Counted from the first letter of the stretch, positions 16,906 through 25,633 are shown. The stretch is DNA of 64,000 nucleotides from Deinococcus roseus (GCF_014646895.1 NZ_BMOD01000016.1:47841-111840), one strand, 5' to 3'. Program-made: numbers and translations. The notes: generated by a model not told the origin, from the sequence alone.

Positions 16906-17513
16906 GCCGGGTGTATCCCCTGAGGTATTACGGGGATCCGGTGCTCAGGAAGCACTGCATGCCCATTTTGGATTTGCAGCGCCCACAGAGCATTCCTGGC
17001 TTTGGCACCGCTTCTTTGCAAGAACTGGCTGAAAACATGATGGAAACCATGTTCGATGCTTACGGGGTGGGTCTGGCCGCACCCCAGATCGGGCTTCCGG
17101 TGCGCATGTTCGTGGCGGCAGAGTACCACCAGGAGCAACCAGAAGGGGACATCCCGCTCAGTGCCCAGGTCAGAAGGCATGTGGTGGCGATCAATCCCAG
17201 CCTTGAAATTCTGGATGCGACCCTGACCGCATCCCACACGGATGGTTGCCTGTCCCTTCCGGGTCTGTGGTCCGACGATGTGCAGCGTCCCCTCGCCATC
17301 CGTTTAACCTACACAGATGAACACGGAGTCCAGCACACCGAGGAAGCCGAGGGCTACTGGGCACGGGTTTTGCAACATGAGTACGACCACCTGAACGGCA
17401 GGCTGTACACCGATTTGCTGCCCGCTTCCTACCTGCAGGAGCACCGCAAAACCATTGCCGCCTTGCAAAAAAGATCAAAGGCTTACCTGAAAGCCCTGGA
17501 ACAAAAACGCTGA
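16902..17513 (+). CDS. def: Peptide deformylase
   Basis: This 203-residue metalloenzyme removes the N-formyl group from nascent proteins. Motif 1 is GVGLAAPQIG (55-64), motif 2 is DGCLSLPG with metal ligand Cys116, and motif 3 is QHEYDHLNG with His159, Glu160 and His163. Motif 2 normally starts with Glu (EGCLS); here it is Asp, a conservative change. The start is TTG at 16902, overlapping the HTH gene in a TTGA context, so translation is probably coupled. A mid-protein insert at residues 76-92 lengthens it slightly. Confidence 0.93.
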   Translation: MSRVYPLRYYGDPVLRKHCMPILDLQRPQSIPGFGTASLQELAENMMETMFDAYGVGLAAPQIGLPVRMFVAAEYHQEQPEGDIPLSAQVRRHVVAINPSLEILDATLTASHTDGCLSLPGLWSDDVQRPLAIRLTYTDEHGVQHTEEAEGYWARVLQHEYDHLNGRLYTDLLPASYLQEHRKTIAALQKRSKAYLKALEQKR

Positions 17514-17591
17514 GCAGGCACCTGATTTCATTTTGCTGGAAACCCAGAAGCCACACCAGAGCCAGTTGGCAGATGCCTTTTCATTTGCTGG

Positions 17592-18560
17592 ATGTCAAAA
17601 TCATCGGGTATGTTGAAGCAGCCTTTTGTTCAAAAATTGGAATCTGCCCATACCGTTTTGCTGGCTGGCATGGGGGGTGGTTTTGATGTGTATTGTGCCT
17701 TGCCCCTGTACCATGCCCTGGTCAAAGCGGGCAAGCAGGTGCATCTGGCGAATCTGTCTTTTACTGCACTTGGCATGACCGGTGCCCGTGAAATCCACCC
17801 CACTCTGTTTGAAGTGACCCGCCGGACCCCTGCTGAACTGCGTTATTTTCCAGAGGTGTATCTCAGTCAATTCTTGCACCTGCAGGGGTTTAACAGCTCT
17901 GTGTTTGCTTTTGAAAAACGGGGCTACCGCCAGTTGCAGGATGGATATCAGTACCTGGTGGATGCCCTGAACGTGGACACCGTGGTGCTTGTGGATGGGG
18001 GGACCGATTCCCTGATGCGTGGCGATGAAGACGGCCTGGGCACCCCTGAAGAAGACGCCATCAGTCTGGCTGCCGTGTGGGACCTGGAAAACGTGAAGCA
18101 GAAACTGCTGGCCTGCATTGGGTTTGGCATCGACGCCTTTCATGGGGTGTGCCACGCCCATTTTCTGGAAAGCGTGGCCGCCCTGACCCGCAGTGGGCAC
18201 AGCCTGGGCACCTTCAGCCTGCAAGTGGGCAGTCCAGAGGTGGATTTTTACCAGCAGGCCGTGGAGTTTGCCCACGGGCACATGCGAGACCGCATCAGCA
18301 TCGTGAATTCCTCTGTACTGGGGGGCATCCGTGGGGATTACGGAGATCAGCATTACACCGAACGCACCCAGGGCAGTGAACTGATGATCAACCCCCTGAT
18401 GGGCCTGTACTGGACTTTCGATCTGGCCGGGGTGGCGGAGCGCAACCTTTACCTGGACCGCCTGCTCACCACAGAAAGCATGACCGATGTGTGGACTGCC
18501 ATTGAGCGTTTCAGGAACCGGCTGCCTGAAATTCGGGCCTGGAAAAGCCTGCCTTTCTGA
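17592..18560 (+). CDS. DUF1152 family protein
   Basis: This 322-residue protein matches DUF1152. Near the N-terminus it has the glycine-rich GMGGGFDVYCALPL, then DTVVLVDGGTDSLMRGDEDGLGTPEED and GFGIDAFHGVCHAHFLES. The family has no established biochemical function; the glycine loop and acidic patches suggest a nucleotide- or metal-binding Rossmann-like fold (inference). The ATG at 17592 has a weak ribosome site; ATG at 17610 is an alternative. It precedes a Nudix gene by 20 bp, so the two form an operon and may act on related nucleotides. Confidence 0.85.
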   Translation: MSKSSGMLKQPFVQKLESAHTVLLAGMGGGFDVYCALPLYHALVKAGKQVHLANLSFTALGMTGAREIHPTLFEVTRRTPAELRYFPEVYLSQFLHLQGFNSSVFAFEKRGYRQLQDGYQYLVDALNVDTVVLVDGGTDSLMRGDEDGLGTPEEDAISLAAVWDLENVKQKLLACIGFGIDAFHGVCHAHFLESVAALTRSGHSLGTFSLQVGSPEVDFYQQAVEFAHGHMRDRISIVNSSVLGGIRGDYGDQHYTERTQGSELMINPLMGLYWTFDLAGVAERNLYLDRLLTTESMTDVWTAIERFRNRLPEIRAWKSLPF

Positions 18561-18580
18561 AGGAGTAAGCCGTCAGACGC

Positions 18581-19054
18581 ATGGCAAACCACAACCAGCA
18601 AGGCAAAATGGTGGACATGCGAAACATTGCCCTGGGAATTGCAGAACACGATGAAAAAATTCTGGTGTATCAAAGCCGAAATCCCGACACGGGCCTGCTG
18701 TTTTGCCGTGCACTGGGAGGCGGCATTGAGCATGGCGAGCATTCCCGCGACGCTTTAAAACGGGAATTCATGGAGGAGCTGGGCGCAGAAATCGAAATCC
18801 TTGAATTCCTGGGGGTTATCGAAGACATTTTTCAATGGAACGGCAAAACCGAGCACCAGATTTCCTTCAATTACCGCATTCGCTTCACGAATCCTGTTTT
18901 TTATGAGCAGCGTTCCTTCAAGGTGCTGGACGATTCCATCACGGCCTTCTGGAAGCCCATTGCAGACTTCCAGAAGGGCCTGAAACTCTATCCCACCGGA
19001 ATTCTGGAGCAGATCATTGCCACGTCACCTGATGCTCTGGTTCAGAAATCCTGA
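18581..19054 (+). CDS. Nudix hydrolase
   Basis: This 157-residue protein carries a full Nudix box (GGGIEHGEHSRDALKREF followed by MEELGAEI), with the REFMEELG core that binds the divalent metal. Nudix enzymes cleave nucleoside diphosphates linked to another group. The substrate cannot be inferred, and Deinococcus is known for many Nudix paralogues. It has a ribosome site GGAG and sits 20 bp after the DUF1152 gene. Its last 13 bases overlap the end of the convergent pyrE gene. Confidence 0.9.
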   Translation: MANHNQQGKMVDMRNIALGIAEHDEKILVYQSRNPDTGLLFCRALGGGIEHGEHSRDALKREFMEELGAEIEILEFLGVIEDIFQWNGKTEHQISFNYRIRFTNPVFYEQRSFKVLDDSITAFWKPIADFQKGLKLYPTGILEQIIATSPDALVQKS

Positions 19055-19548
19055 ATCAGAAACTTCAATTCCATTCCTGCAGCCTGCACATTTTTCAGAC
19101 CTGCAGGGCTCCTCAAAACCACACAGAGGGCATGTTGCAGAAGGGCTCCTTCCTGGCGCATCAGGGCTGCACTTTCCAGCAGTTGCCCGCCAGAGGTGAT
19201 CACATCTTCAATCACCACCAGTTTCTTGCCGAAAGTGTCTCCCCCTTCCACCTGCTGACAGGTCCCGTAGGTTTTGCGTTCCTTGCGCACAAAATACACA
19301 GGTTTGAAGGTGAGTTGCCCCAGCACCGTGGCAATGGGCACCCCTCCGAGTTCCAGGCCTGCAAAACCATCAAAGTGCTCTGGCAGCAGGGGAAGCAGGG
19401 CTGTGGCAATGTCTCTGAGCAGCACTGGATCAGACTCTAAACGGTATTTGTCAAAATAGTGGGTCGCAATTGCGCCTGAACGAAGCTTGAAGTTTCCATT
19501 GAGTAAGCAGGCATCAGAAATGCGTTCTCGCAGGGTATCGTTTGACAT
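19042..19548 (-). CDS. pyrE: Orotate phosphoribosyltransferase
   Basis: This 168-residue protein has the PRPP-binding motif VVIEDVITSGGQ (conserved Asp inside VITSGG context) and the GFAGLELGGVPIA and KERKTYG segments of OPRTases. It makes OMP from orotate and PRPP in pyrimidine synthesis. It is a little shorter than most PyrE proteins (about 200 residues) because the N-terminal region is short. I use the ATG at 19548 after GAGGAAA; a longer frame would run through a terminator hairpin. The leader upstream contains two hairpins with T-runs, suggesting attenuation. Confidence 0.88.
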   Translation of the reverse strand: MSNDTLRERISDACLLNGNFKLRSGAIATHYFDKYRLESDPVLLRDIATALLPLLPEHFDGFAGLELGGVPIATVLGQLTFKPVYFVRKERKTYGTCQQVEGGDTFGKKLVVIEDVITSGGQLLESAALMRQEGALLQHALCVVLRSPAGLKNVQAAGMELKFLIQDF

Positions 19549-19567
19549 GTTTTCCTCTTTCTGGCAC

Positions 19568-19665
19568 AAAAAAAACGCCTCCTTGCGGAAGCGTTTTGAA
19601 AAAAACAGCACCTGACCTCGGGGGTTCAGGTGCCGTGGATCTCGTCATGTGCTCTGAGGAGTATA
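19568..19665 (-). promoter_or_regulatory. pyrE leader with promoter and two terminator-like hairpins
   Basis: On the minus strand a -10 box TATACT (19660-19665) is followed by a hairpin GCACCTGA/TCAGGTGC (19608-19633) with loop ACCCCCGAGG and seven T. Six bases later comes a second stem (19572-19597) with a GCAA loop and eight T. pyrE starts 19 bases after that. Reading through both would be needed for pyrE expression. The first loop recalls the PyrR binding loop (NGNGAGGY). One hairpin may instead simply end the upstream gene. Confidence 0.55.
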
Positions 19666-19675
19666 GCAGATGGGG

Positions 19676-20002
19676 TCACTCTGCAACCACCCAGAATTGT
19701 TTTTCTTCCAGCACTTCATCCATGGCTTTTTTCAGGTCTGCATGGCTGACCTGACTGCTCTGGTGTTGCACATCGGTGCCCTGGTCCTGCTGAAATTGCT
19801 GTTCGCTGTCCTGCTGGCCTTTGCTGTAGTAGGCAAACTTCACCGAGTTGGCTGCAAACCCTTTGTGGGACTCAAGTTTGCGGGCCACCAGTTCCTGGAA
19901 CTTCTGCTGGGTGGCTTCAATGTCGATGTTGAAACGGTTCTCGGCGGTAAAGATGTTGTGTTCATCCAGGTATTTCACTGTTTGCTGGCCGACTGCAGTC
20001 AT
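19676..20002 (-). CDS. Hypothetical protein (108 aa)
   Basis: The protein starts MTAVGQQTVKYLDEHN and is hydrophilic, mostly helical, with a Gln-rich middle (KGQQDSEQQFQQDQG) that is probably disordered, and a C-terminal helix ending KQFWVVAE. I recognise no family. The ATG at 20002 has a strong AGGAGG six bases upstream, which settles the start against a longer frame to 20125. It lies directly before the pyrE leader on the same strand. Confidence 0.7.
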   Translation of the reverse strand: MTAVGQQTVKYLDEHNIFTAENRFNIDIEATQQKFQELVARKLESHKGFAANSVKFAYYSKGQQDSEQQFQQDQGTDVQHQSSQVSHADLKKAMDEVLEEKQFWVVAE

Positions 20003-20301
20003 GTTGAACCTCCTGTTTTCGGGCTTTGCCTGTGTTCTCACAGTCTGGAGGACCGCGGGTTTGCTGTAAGTCAAGGATCCTACAAAGCCATGCTTGATCT
20101 GCAGAGAGAAGAAGTCAGAAGGCAAAAGGCTTTAAATTTTCACCTGTCTGGGTGAAGGGGCAGGCATGAAGTCCGGTCAGGCAGGCAAATTGACCGATGG
20201 GCATCAGGTTCTGCACGTTTTCTCCTTGTTGTCCTTGCCTGCAAGTATGCACCTTCCAGTTGCTGCGAAGTCAAATGAGAACCCAGGTCCAACACCCTGA
20301 C

Positions 20302-20335
20302 TTGACAAAACTAATGATATTAGTTTATAAACTAA
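20302..20335 (+). promoter_or_regulatory. Promoter with overlapping palindromic operators for the hydrolase-TetR operon
   Basis: TTGACA (20302-20307) and TATAAA or TTATAA (20325-20331) form a near-consensus promoter. Two palindromes overlap it: ACTAATGATATTAGT (20310-20324) and the perfect 16 bp TTAGTTTATAAACTAA (20320-20335). They cover the spacer and -10 box, so a bound TetR-type dimer would block RNA polymerase. The rest of 20003-20376 shows no gene. Confidence 0.75.
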
Positions 20336-20376
20336 TCATGATAGTAAGCGCACTGAGCCACCCCCTGGAGGCCACC

Positions 20377-21180
20377 ATGAACACCCAATTCCTGAAAACC
20401 CCCGAAGGCACCCTTGCCTATGACGACACCCGCGGCAACGGAGAAGTCCTGCTCTGCATCCCCGGCATGGGCGACCTGCGGGGCCAGTACCGCCACCTCG
20501 TTCCAGAACTGGCCAGAGCCGGATACCGCGTGATCACCCTGGACATCAGAGGGCACGGAGAAAGCAGCACCGGATGGACCGAATACACCGCAGAGGCCGT
20601 CACCAGAGATGTCTTTGCCCTGCTGGACCACCTGAACCTGCAAAACGTCACCCTGATGGGCAATTCTTTTGCTGCCCGTTCCGTGCTGTACGCTGCAAAG
20701 CAGGCCCCCGAGCGCATCAAGAGACTGGTGATGCTGGGTCCCGTGGTCCTCAACCAGACCCTCCCCGGTTACATGAACCTGATCCTCAAAATGGCTTTTG
20801 CAGGCCCCTGGAACACCGCATTCTGGATGATGTACTGGCAGAGCCTTTTCCCTGCAAAAAAACCTGCAGACCACGCACAGTACACCGCAAAACTGCGCCA
20901 GAACATCCAGCAAAAAGGCCAGATGGACGCTTTAAAAGCCTACATGGCCCCCTCCAGAATCAACGCAGAAGCCCTGCTCCCAGACATCAAAACACCTGCC
21001 CTGGTCATCATGGGCACAAAAGACCCAGACTTCAAAAACCCCGCCCTGGAAGCGCAAACCCTGGCAGAAAAACTGCGTGCAGAACTGATGCTTGTTCAGG
21101 GCTCCGGGCACTACCCCCACACCGAATTTCCCGAACAGGTGGCCCCCAGAATCCTGCAATTCCTGAAAGGCCAGCAGTAA
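20377..21180 (+). CDS. Alpha/beta hydrolase
   Basis: This 267-residue protein has the alpha/beta-hydrolase core: LLCIPGMGDLRGQY (oxyanion region), LDIRGHGES, the nucleophile elbow GNSFAA (serine in place, last Gly of GxSxG replaced by Ala), and C-terminal catalytic His in GSGHYPH with Asp in MGTKDPD. The substrate is unknown. The ATG at 20377 follows TGGAG. It is the first gene of a three-gene operon with a TetR regulator (stop and start directly adjacent) and a small membrane protein. Such operons often respond to a small hydrophobic ligand. Confidence 0.88.
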   Translation: MNTQFLKTPEGTLAYDDTRGNGEVLLCIPGMGDLRGQYRHLVPELARAGYRVITLDIRGHGESSTGWTEYTAEAVTRDVFALLDHLNLQNVTLMGNSFAARSVLYAAKQAPERIKRLVMLGPVVLNQTLPGYMNLILKMAFAGPWNTAFWMMYWQSLFPAKKPADHAQYTAKLRQNIQQKGQMDALKAYMAPSRINAEALLPDIKTPALVIMGTKDPDFKNPALEAQTLAEKLRAELMLVQGSGHYPHTEFPEQVAPRILQFLKGQQ

Positions 21181-21753
21181 ATGCCCCGCAAAGGACTGGA
21201 CCGCGAACAGGTGCTGGACGCCGCCACGCGCATTGCAGATCAGGAAGGACTGGCCACCCTGACCATTGCAAGGCTGGCTGCAGAGCTGCACATCAAACCC
21301 CCCTCGCTGTACAACCACATTGAAAACCTGGACCAGCTCATGGATGGCTTGAACGTGCGTGGCATGCAAAAAATCATTGAGGCCACCCGCATTGCGGCAG
21401 CAGGACGCTCTGGCAAAGACGCGCTCTTTGCCATGGCCAGTGGCTTCCGGGAAGTGGCCAAACAGCACCCCGGTCTGTATGCCGCAACACAGGTCAGCGT
21501 GCACAAATTCGGCCCAGAAGCCAGAGAACTGGCAAGCACCTACCTGAATGCCCTGCTTGCCGTGCTGCAAGGCTACCAGCTTGAAGAAGAACAGGCGTTG
21601 CACTTCATTCGCATCCTTCGCTCACTGCTGAAAGGCTTCATTGATCTGGAACTCGGAGGAGGATTTGGCATGCCCCTCAAAATCGAGGAAACCTTTCAAT
21701 TGATGCTGGACACCTTCGATGCAGGCCTGAAGGCCGCCAAAACAGGAGCCTGA
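21181..21753 (+). CDS. TetR-family transcriptional repressor
   Basis: This 190-residue protein has an N-terminal helix-turn-helix (LTIARLAAELHIKPPSLYNHIENLDQL) and a C-terminal ligand domain with FHxIRxLRSxxxGF-like sequence (HFIRILRSLLKGFIDLE), as in TetR proteins with a WHG-type C-terminus. It starts right after the hydrolase stop codon. The palindromic operators at 20310-20335 are the likely binding sites, making it an autorepressor of the operon. The inducer is not known. Confidence 0.9.
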   Translation: MPRKGLDREQVLDAATRIADQEGLATLTIARLAAELHIKPPSLYNHIENLDQLMDGLNVRGMQKIIEATRIAAAGRSGKDALFAMASGFREVAKQHPGLYAATQVSVHKFGPEARELASTYLNALLAVLQGYQLEEEQALHFIRILRSLLKGFIDLELGGGFGMPLKIEETFQLMLDTFDAGLKAAKTGA

Positions 21754-21754
21754 C

Positions 21755-22090
21755 ATGGATTTTAAAGTCTTGAACCTTGCCCTGGGCTTCCTGATCGAAC
21801 TGGTGATGCTGTGGTCCATCGGGCTGTGGGGGTTCCAGATGGGCACAACTCCCATCCTGAAATGGCTGCTGGGCATAGGACTGCCCTTGCTGGTGGCTGT
21901 TTTCTGGGGCACCTTCATGGCCCCAAAAGCCCTTTATCCCCTCTCAGATGGGCTGCACCTGTTCATGCAAATTGTGCTGTTCGGACTGGCTGCCCTTGCC
22001 CTGGTCTTTGCAGGAAAAGCAGGGCTGGGAACAGGATTTGCCGTGGTGGTGGCCATCAATCTGGCTCTGGCTGCCCTCTGGAAGCAGTAA
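21755..22090 (+). CDS. YrdB/DUF2568 family membrane protein
   Basis: This 111-residue, very hydrophobic protein has about four membrane helices (roughly residues 7-27, 35-55, 67-87 and 90-108) and the segment VFWGTFMAPKA typical of DUF2568. The function of the family is unknown. The ATG lies just after the TetR stop codon. It is the last gene of the TetR-controlled operon and converges with the next gene with one base between the stop codons. Confidence 0.82.
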   Translation: MDFKVLNLALGFLIELVMLWSIGLWGFQMGTTPILKWLLGIGLPLLVAVFWGTFMAPKALYPLSDGLHLFMQIVLFGLAALALVFAGKAGLGTGFAVVVAINLALAALWKQ

Positions 22091-22091
22091 A

Positions 22092-22424
22092 TCACCTCCA
22101 GGCGACAATGTTCTCTTCTGGAAACTCTGGAATGGCAATGCTCCAGGCATCTTCCCCATCCACCAGACGCCACTGGTCAGACTCGATCAGCACAGAGAAT
22201 TCCTCAAAAATCTGCTCCTCAATGGCATGCAGGACTTCAAAGTCCTCAGATTCGATCAGGGGGTATTTCCGGGCCGTCATGCGCCTGTAGGCTGCAATGG
22301 TTCTGGACACTTCGGAGGCTTCCGGGTCAAAGATCTGCTCAAATTTGCCCCAGTTCCAGGGGAAATCTCCCCCCGTGCGGGTGATGGTGCCGATTTCCAG
22401 ATCTCCATAAAACAGCCTGTACAT
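22092..22424 (-). CDS. Hypothetical protein (110 aa)
   Basis: This is a small acidic soluble protein (MYRLFYGDLEIGTITRTGGDFPWNWGKF, shown only in part, then helical segments and EDAWSIAIPEFPEEN). I recognise no family with certainty. TACAAT (22432-22437) stands seven bases before the ATG and there is no ribosome site, so the gene is leaderless and its start is well supported. A longer frame reaching 22517 is less likely. Confidence 0.7.
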   Translation of the reverse strand: MYRLFYGDLEIGTITRTGGDFPWNWGKFEQIFDPEASEVSRTIAAYRRMTARKYPLIESEDFEVLHAIEEQIFEEFSVLIESDQWRLVDGEDAWSIAIPEFPEENIVAWR

Positions 22425-22683
22425 GACAGGTATTGTAAGCGTTTCCCGGAAATTCATGGGTGGAAAGGGTGCCTGCAGAAGTTTACAGTTTCCAGTAGAC
22501 AGTTCACAGCAAGACAAACATCCTGTGCTGGAAAAGAAACCTCCTCAGTTAGCGGTTCCTTGAAGTGCTTTGCTGAAGGTGTCATTTCCAGCTGAACCCC
22601 CCTGCAAAATGTCCGATGCTGCAAACTGTGCGCCAGTGCATTCCCAGAGGAAACGGTGGGCCGGGCTGCACAAGGAGAATCCC

Positions 22684-23517
22684 ATGCCATATGTGACTGT
22701 CGGGCAGGAAAACAACCAGGACATTCAACTTTTCTTTGAAGACCACGGCACCGGGCAACCCGTGGTGCTGATTCACGGATTCCCACTGAATGGGCGCTCC
22801 TGGGAACGCCAGACCAACGCCCTGCTGGACGCAGGCTACCGCGTCATCACCTATGACCGCCGGGGATTTGGACAATCCAGTCAGCCGTCTTCTGGCTACG
22901 ATTACGACACCTTCACCCAGGACCTGGACCACCTCCTCAGCCATCTGGGTGTTCAGGATGCTGTGCTGGTGGGCTTCTCGATGGGCTCAGGGGAAGTCAC
23001 CCGTTATGTGGCCCAGTACGGCAGCGAACGGGTCAGCAAGGCTGTGCTGGTTGGCCCCATCCCCCCTTTCCTGCTCAAAACCGAGGACAATCCCGAGGGC
23101 GTGGACCAGAGCGTCTTTGAAGGCATCAAGGCAGCCATCCGTCAGGACCGCTTCAAATTTCTCAGCGGGTTCTTCAAGGATTTCTACAACACTGATGTGC
23201 ATATGGGGTCCCGTGTCAGCCAGGAGGACGTGCAGGCCAGTTTCAATGTGGCTGCAGGGGCTTCTGCACGGGCCACCCTCGCCTGCGTGGACACCTGGCT
23301 CACCGACTTCCGGGAAGACGTCAAAAAGGTGAATGTTCCCACCCTGATCATTCACGGCGATGCAGACCGCATCCTGCCCATCCAGGTCACGGCAGACCGC
23401 CTGAAAGACCTGATTGCAGGCAGTGAATACGTGGTGATCAAGGACGGTCCTCACAACATCCCCTGGACCCATGCAGAACAGGTGATTCAGGCACTGCTGG
23501 AATTCCTCAAAAAATAG
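22684..23517 (+). CDS. Alpha/beta hydrolase of the non-haem chloroperoxidase type
   Basis: This 277-residue protein has VVLIHGFPLNGRSW (oxyanion hole), TYDRRGFGQSSQP, nucleophile elbow GFSMGSGEV, acid in IHGDADRILP and catalytic His in DGPHNIPWTH. These match cofactor-free haloperoxidase/perhydrolase and esterase enzymes of the chloroperoxidase group. The physiological substrate is probably an ester or lactone. The ATG at 22684 follows AAGGAG. It is a single gene, with hairpin repeats after its stop. Confidence 0.9.
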   Translation: MPYVTVGQENNQDIQLFFEDHGTGQPVVLIHGFPLNGRSWERQTNALLDAGYRVITYDRRGFGQSSQPSSGYDYDTFTQDLDHLLSHLGVQDAVLVGFSMGSGEVTRYVAQYGSERVSKAVLVGPIPPFLLKTEDNPEGVDQSVFEGIKAAIRQDRFKFLSGFFKDFYNTDVHMGSRVSQEDVQASFNVAAGASARATLACVDTWLTDFREDVKKVNVPTLIIHGDADRILPIQVTADRLKDLIAGSEYVVIKDGPHNIPWTHAEQVIQALLEFLKK

Positions 23518-23520
23518 AAC

Positions 23521-23661
23521 CTCCTCCATCCTCCCCTGTCAGGAGGAGGAAAGCGCTGGGAGATAAAAATCCTCCCCCTCGTTAGGGGGAGGAAAGCGCA
23601 GCGAGGTGGGAGACAAAAATCCTCCCCCTCGTTAGGGGGAGGAAAGCGCAGCGAGGTGGGG
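23521..23661 (-). repeat. Three tandem copies of a hairpin-forming unit after tkt
   Basis: Copies begin at about 23523 (diverged), 23571 and 23621. The last two share an identical stretch of about 40 bp at a 50 bp period. On the minus strand each gives CCTCCCCCT AACG AGGGGGAGG followed by ATTTTT, a classic intrinsic terminator, and the last copy abuts the tkt stop codon. A related unit follows mdh at 43.0 kb. Confidence 0.8.
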
Positions 23662-23662
23662 G

Positions 23663-25633
23663 TTAAGCCTTCACAGGCAGCAGACCCTTGACGGTCTTGA
23701 CCACGTTCTCGGTGGTGAAACCGAACTCCTTGAACAGCAGGTCGGCAGGACCACTGGCCCCGAATCCGGGCATGGCGATGATGGCTCCGTCCAGACCCAC
23801 AAACTCGTGCCATCCGAGGGGGCTTGCAGCTTCGATGGCGACGCGCTTCACGCCGGGGTTCAGCACGCTGTTTTTGTAGCTGGCGTCCTGCTCGCGGAAC
23901 AGTTCCATGCTGGGCACAGAAACCACTTTGGCCTTGATCCCTTCTGCTTCCAGGGCGGTGGCGCTCTGCAGGGCCAGGGCCACTTCAGAACCGCTGGCAA
24001 TCAGGATGATGTCGGGATTTTCCACGTCCTTGACGGGGTAAGCGCCCTTTCTGACCCCTTCGATGTTGCGGGGCAGCACGGGCAGGTTCTGGCGGGTGAG
24101 GGCCAGTGCGCTGGGACGGGTTTTGTTCTCCAGGGCAATCAGCCAGGAAGCAGCAGTCTCGTTGGCATCTGCAGGACGGAACACCAGCACGTTGGGGGTG
24201 GCACGCAAAGCGGCCAGTTGCTCGATGGGCTGGTGGGTGGGGCCGTCTTCACCCAGGCCGATGGAGTCGTGGGTCAGCACGAAGATGCTGCCAATGCCCA
24301 TCAGGGCGGCCAGACGCAGACCGGGCTTCAGGTAGTCGCTGAAGATCAGGAAGGTGCCGCCGTAAGCGCGCAGGCCGTACAGGGTGATCCCGTTCAGGGC
24401 AGCAGACATGCCGTGCTCGCGCACCCCGAAGTGGATGTTGCGGCCAGCGTAGTCGCCTTTCTTGATCCAGTTCACACCTTTCAGTTCGGTGTTGTTGGAG
24501 GGGGCCAGGTCAGCACTTCCACCGATCAGACCGGGGAACACTTTGGCAATGGCATTCAGGGCCTGACCGCTTGCAGCACGGGTGGCCACGGGCTTGTCAA
24601 AGGTGGGCAGCAGTTCTTCGATGTTGTCGGGCAGTTTGCCTTCCAGAATGAGTTTCAGCTCTGCAGCTTCCTGGGGGTACTGTTCACTGTAACGGGCGAA
24701 CAGGTCGTTCCAGTCGGACTCCAGTTTTGCTCCAGCTTCAGTGGCGTCCATGTGGGTTTTGACTTCTTCGGGAACGTAGAAGGCTTCTTCAAATTCCCAG
24801 CCCAGGTTGGCTTTGGTCAGTTTGATTTCGTCGGCACCGAGGGGGGAACCGTGGGCATCGTGGCTGTCTGCCTTGTTGGGGCTGCCGTATCCAATCACCG
24901 TTCGCACAGCAATGATGGAGGGCTTGTCCGTGACGGCCTGGGCAGCTTTGATGGCTTCTGCAATGGCAGCGGTGTCGTTGCCGTCTGCGACTTTCTGCAC
25001 GTGCCAGCCGTAAGCCTCGAAACGTTTTACACTGTCATCGGTGAAGGCAATGTCGGTGTGACCCTCAATGGAGATGCCGTTGTCGTCGTACAGGTAGATC
25101 ATCTTGCCCAGACCCAGGTTGCCCGCAAGGCCAGCCGCTTCGTGGGAGATGCCTTCCATCAGGTCACCGTCGGAGACGATGCCGTAGGTGTAGTTGCTGA
25201 ACAGCTCGAAACCGGGCTTGTTGTACACGGCAGCCAGGTGTGCCTCTGCCAGCGCAAAGCCCACGCCGGTGGCGAAACCCTGTCCCAGAGGACCGGTGGA
25301 CATTTCCACGCCTGCGGTGTAGCCATACTCGGGGTGACCGGGGGTTTTGCTGTGCAGCTGGCGAAAATTTTTGATGTCGTCTAAAGACAGGTCATATCCG
25401 GTGAGGTTCAGCAGGCTGTAAATCAGCATGCTGGCGTGGCCTGCACTGAGGATGAAACGGTCGCGGCCCAGCCACTTGGGGTTTTTGGGGTTGTGGCGCA
25501 GGAACTGGGTCCACAGGGTGTAGGCCATGGGGGCCATGCCCATGGGGGCACCGGGGTGGCCGGAGTTGGCTTTCTGTACAGCGTCCATCGCCAGGGTGCG
25601 GATGGTGTTGATCGATAAAGTTTCGAGGCTCAT
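23663..25633 (-). CDS. tkt: Transketolase
   Basis: This 656-residue thiamine-diphosphate enzyme transfers two-carbon units in the pentose phosphate pathway. The N-terminal part has NSGHPGAPMGMAPM, the ThDP motif GDGDLMEG appears as SDGDLMEGISHEAAG, and the C-terminal domains contain THDSIGLGEDGPTHQPIEQ. Length and motifs are standard. The start at 25633 (MSLETLS) is supported by TAGAAT at 25641-25646, seven bases upstream, implying a leaderless transcript; an ATG at 25642 would overlap that box. It is a single-gene unit ending in the repeated terminators. Confidence 0.96.
   Translation of the reverse strand: MSLETLSINTIRTLAMDAVQKANSGHPGAPMGMAPMAYTLWTQFLRHNPKNPKWLGRDRFILSAGHASMLIYSLLNLTGYDLSLDDIKNFRQLHSKTPGHPEYGYTAGVEMSTGPLGQGFATGVGFALAEAHLAAVYNKPGFELFSNYTYGIVSDGDLMEGISHEAAGLAGNLGLGKMIYLYDDNGISIEGHTDIAFTDDSVKRFEAYGWHVQKVADGNDTAAIAEAIKAAQAVTDKPSIIAVRTVIGYGSPNKADSHDAHGSPLGADEIKLTKANLGWEFEEAFYVPEEVKTHMDATEAGAKLESDWNDLFARYSEQYPQEAAELKLILEGKLPDNIEELLPTFDKPVATRAASGQALNAIAKVFPGLIGGSADLAPSNNTELKGVNWIKKGDYAGRNIHFGVREHGMSAALNGITLYGLRAYGGTFLIFSDYLKPGLRLAALMGIGSIFVLTHDSIGLGEDGPTHQPIEQLAALRATPNVLVFRPADANETAASWLIALENKTRPSALALTRQNLPVLPRNIEGVRKGAYPVKDVENPDIILIASGSEVALALQSATALEAEGIKAKVVSVPSMELFREQDASYKNSVLNPGVKRVAIEAASPLGWHEFVGLDGAIIAMPGFGASGPADLLFKEFGFTTENVVKTVKGLLPVKA

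Noticed and set aside
23807..25384. 525-codon open frame on the plus strand opposite tkt
   Set aside because: Antisense to transketolase, which has clear family motifs; the plus-strand product is compositionally odd (Gly/Val/Gln/Phe) and has no domain.
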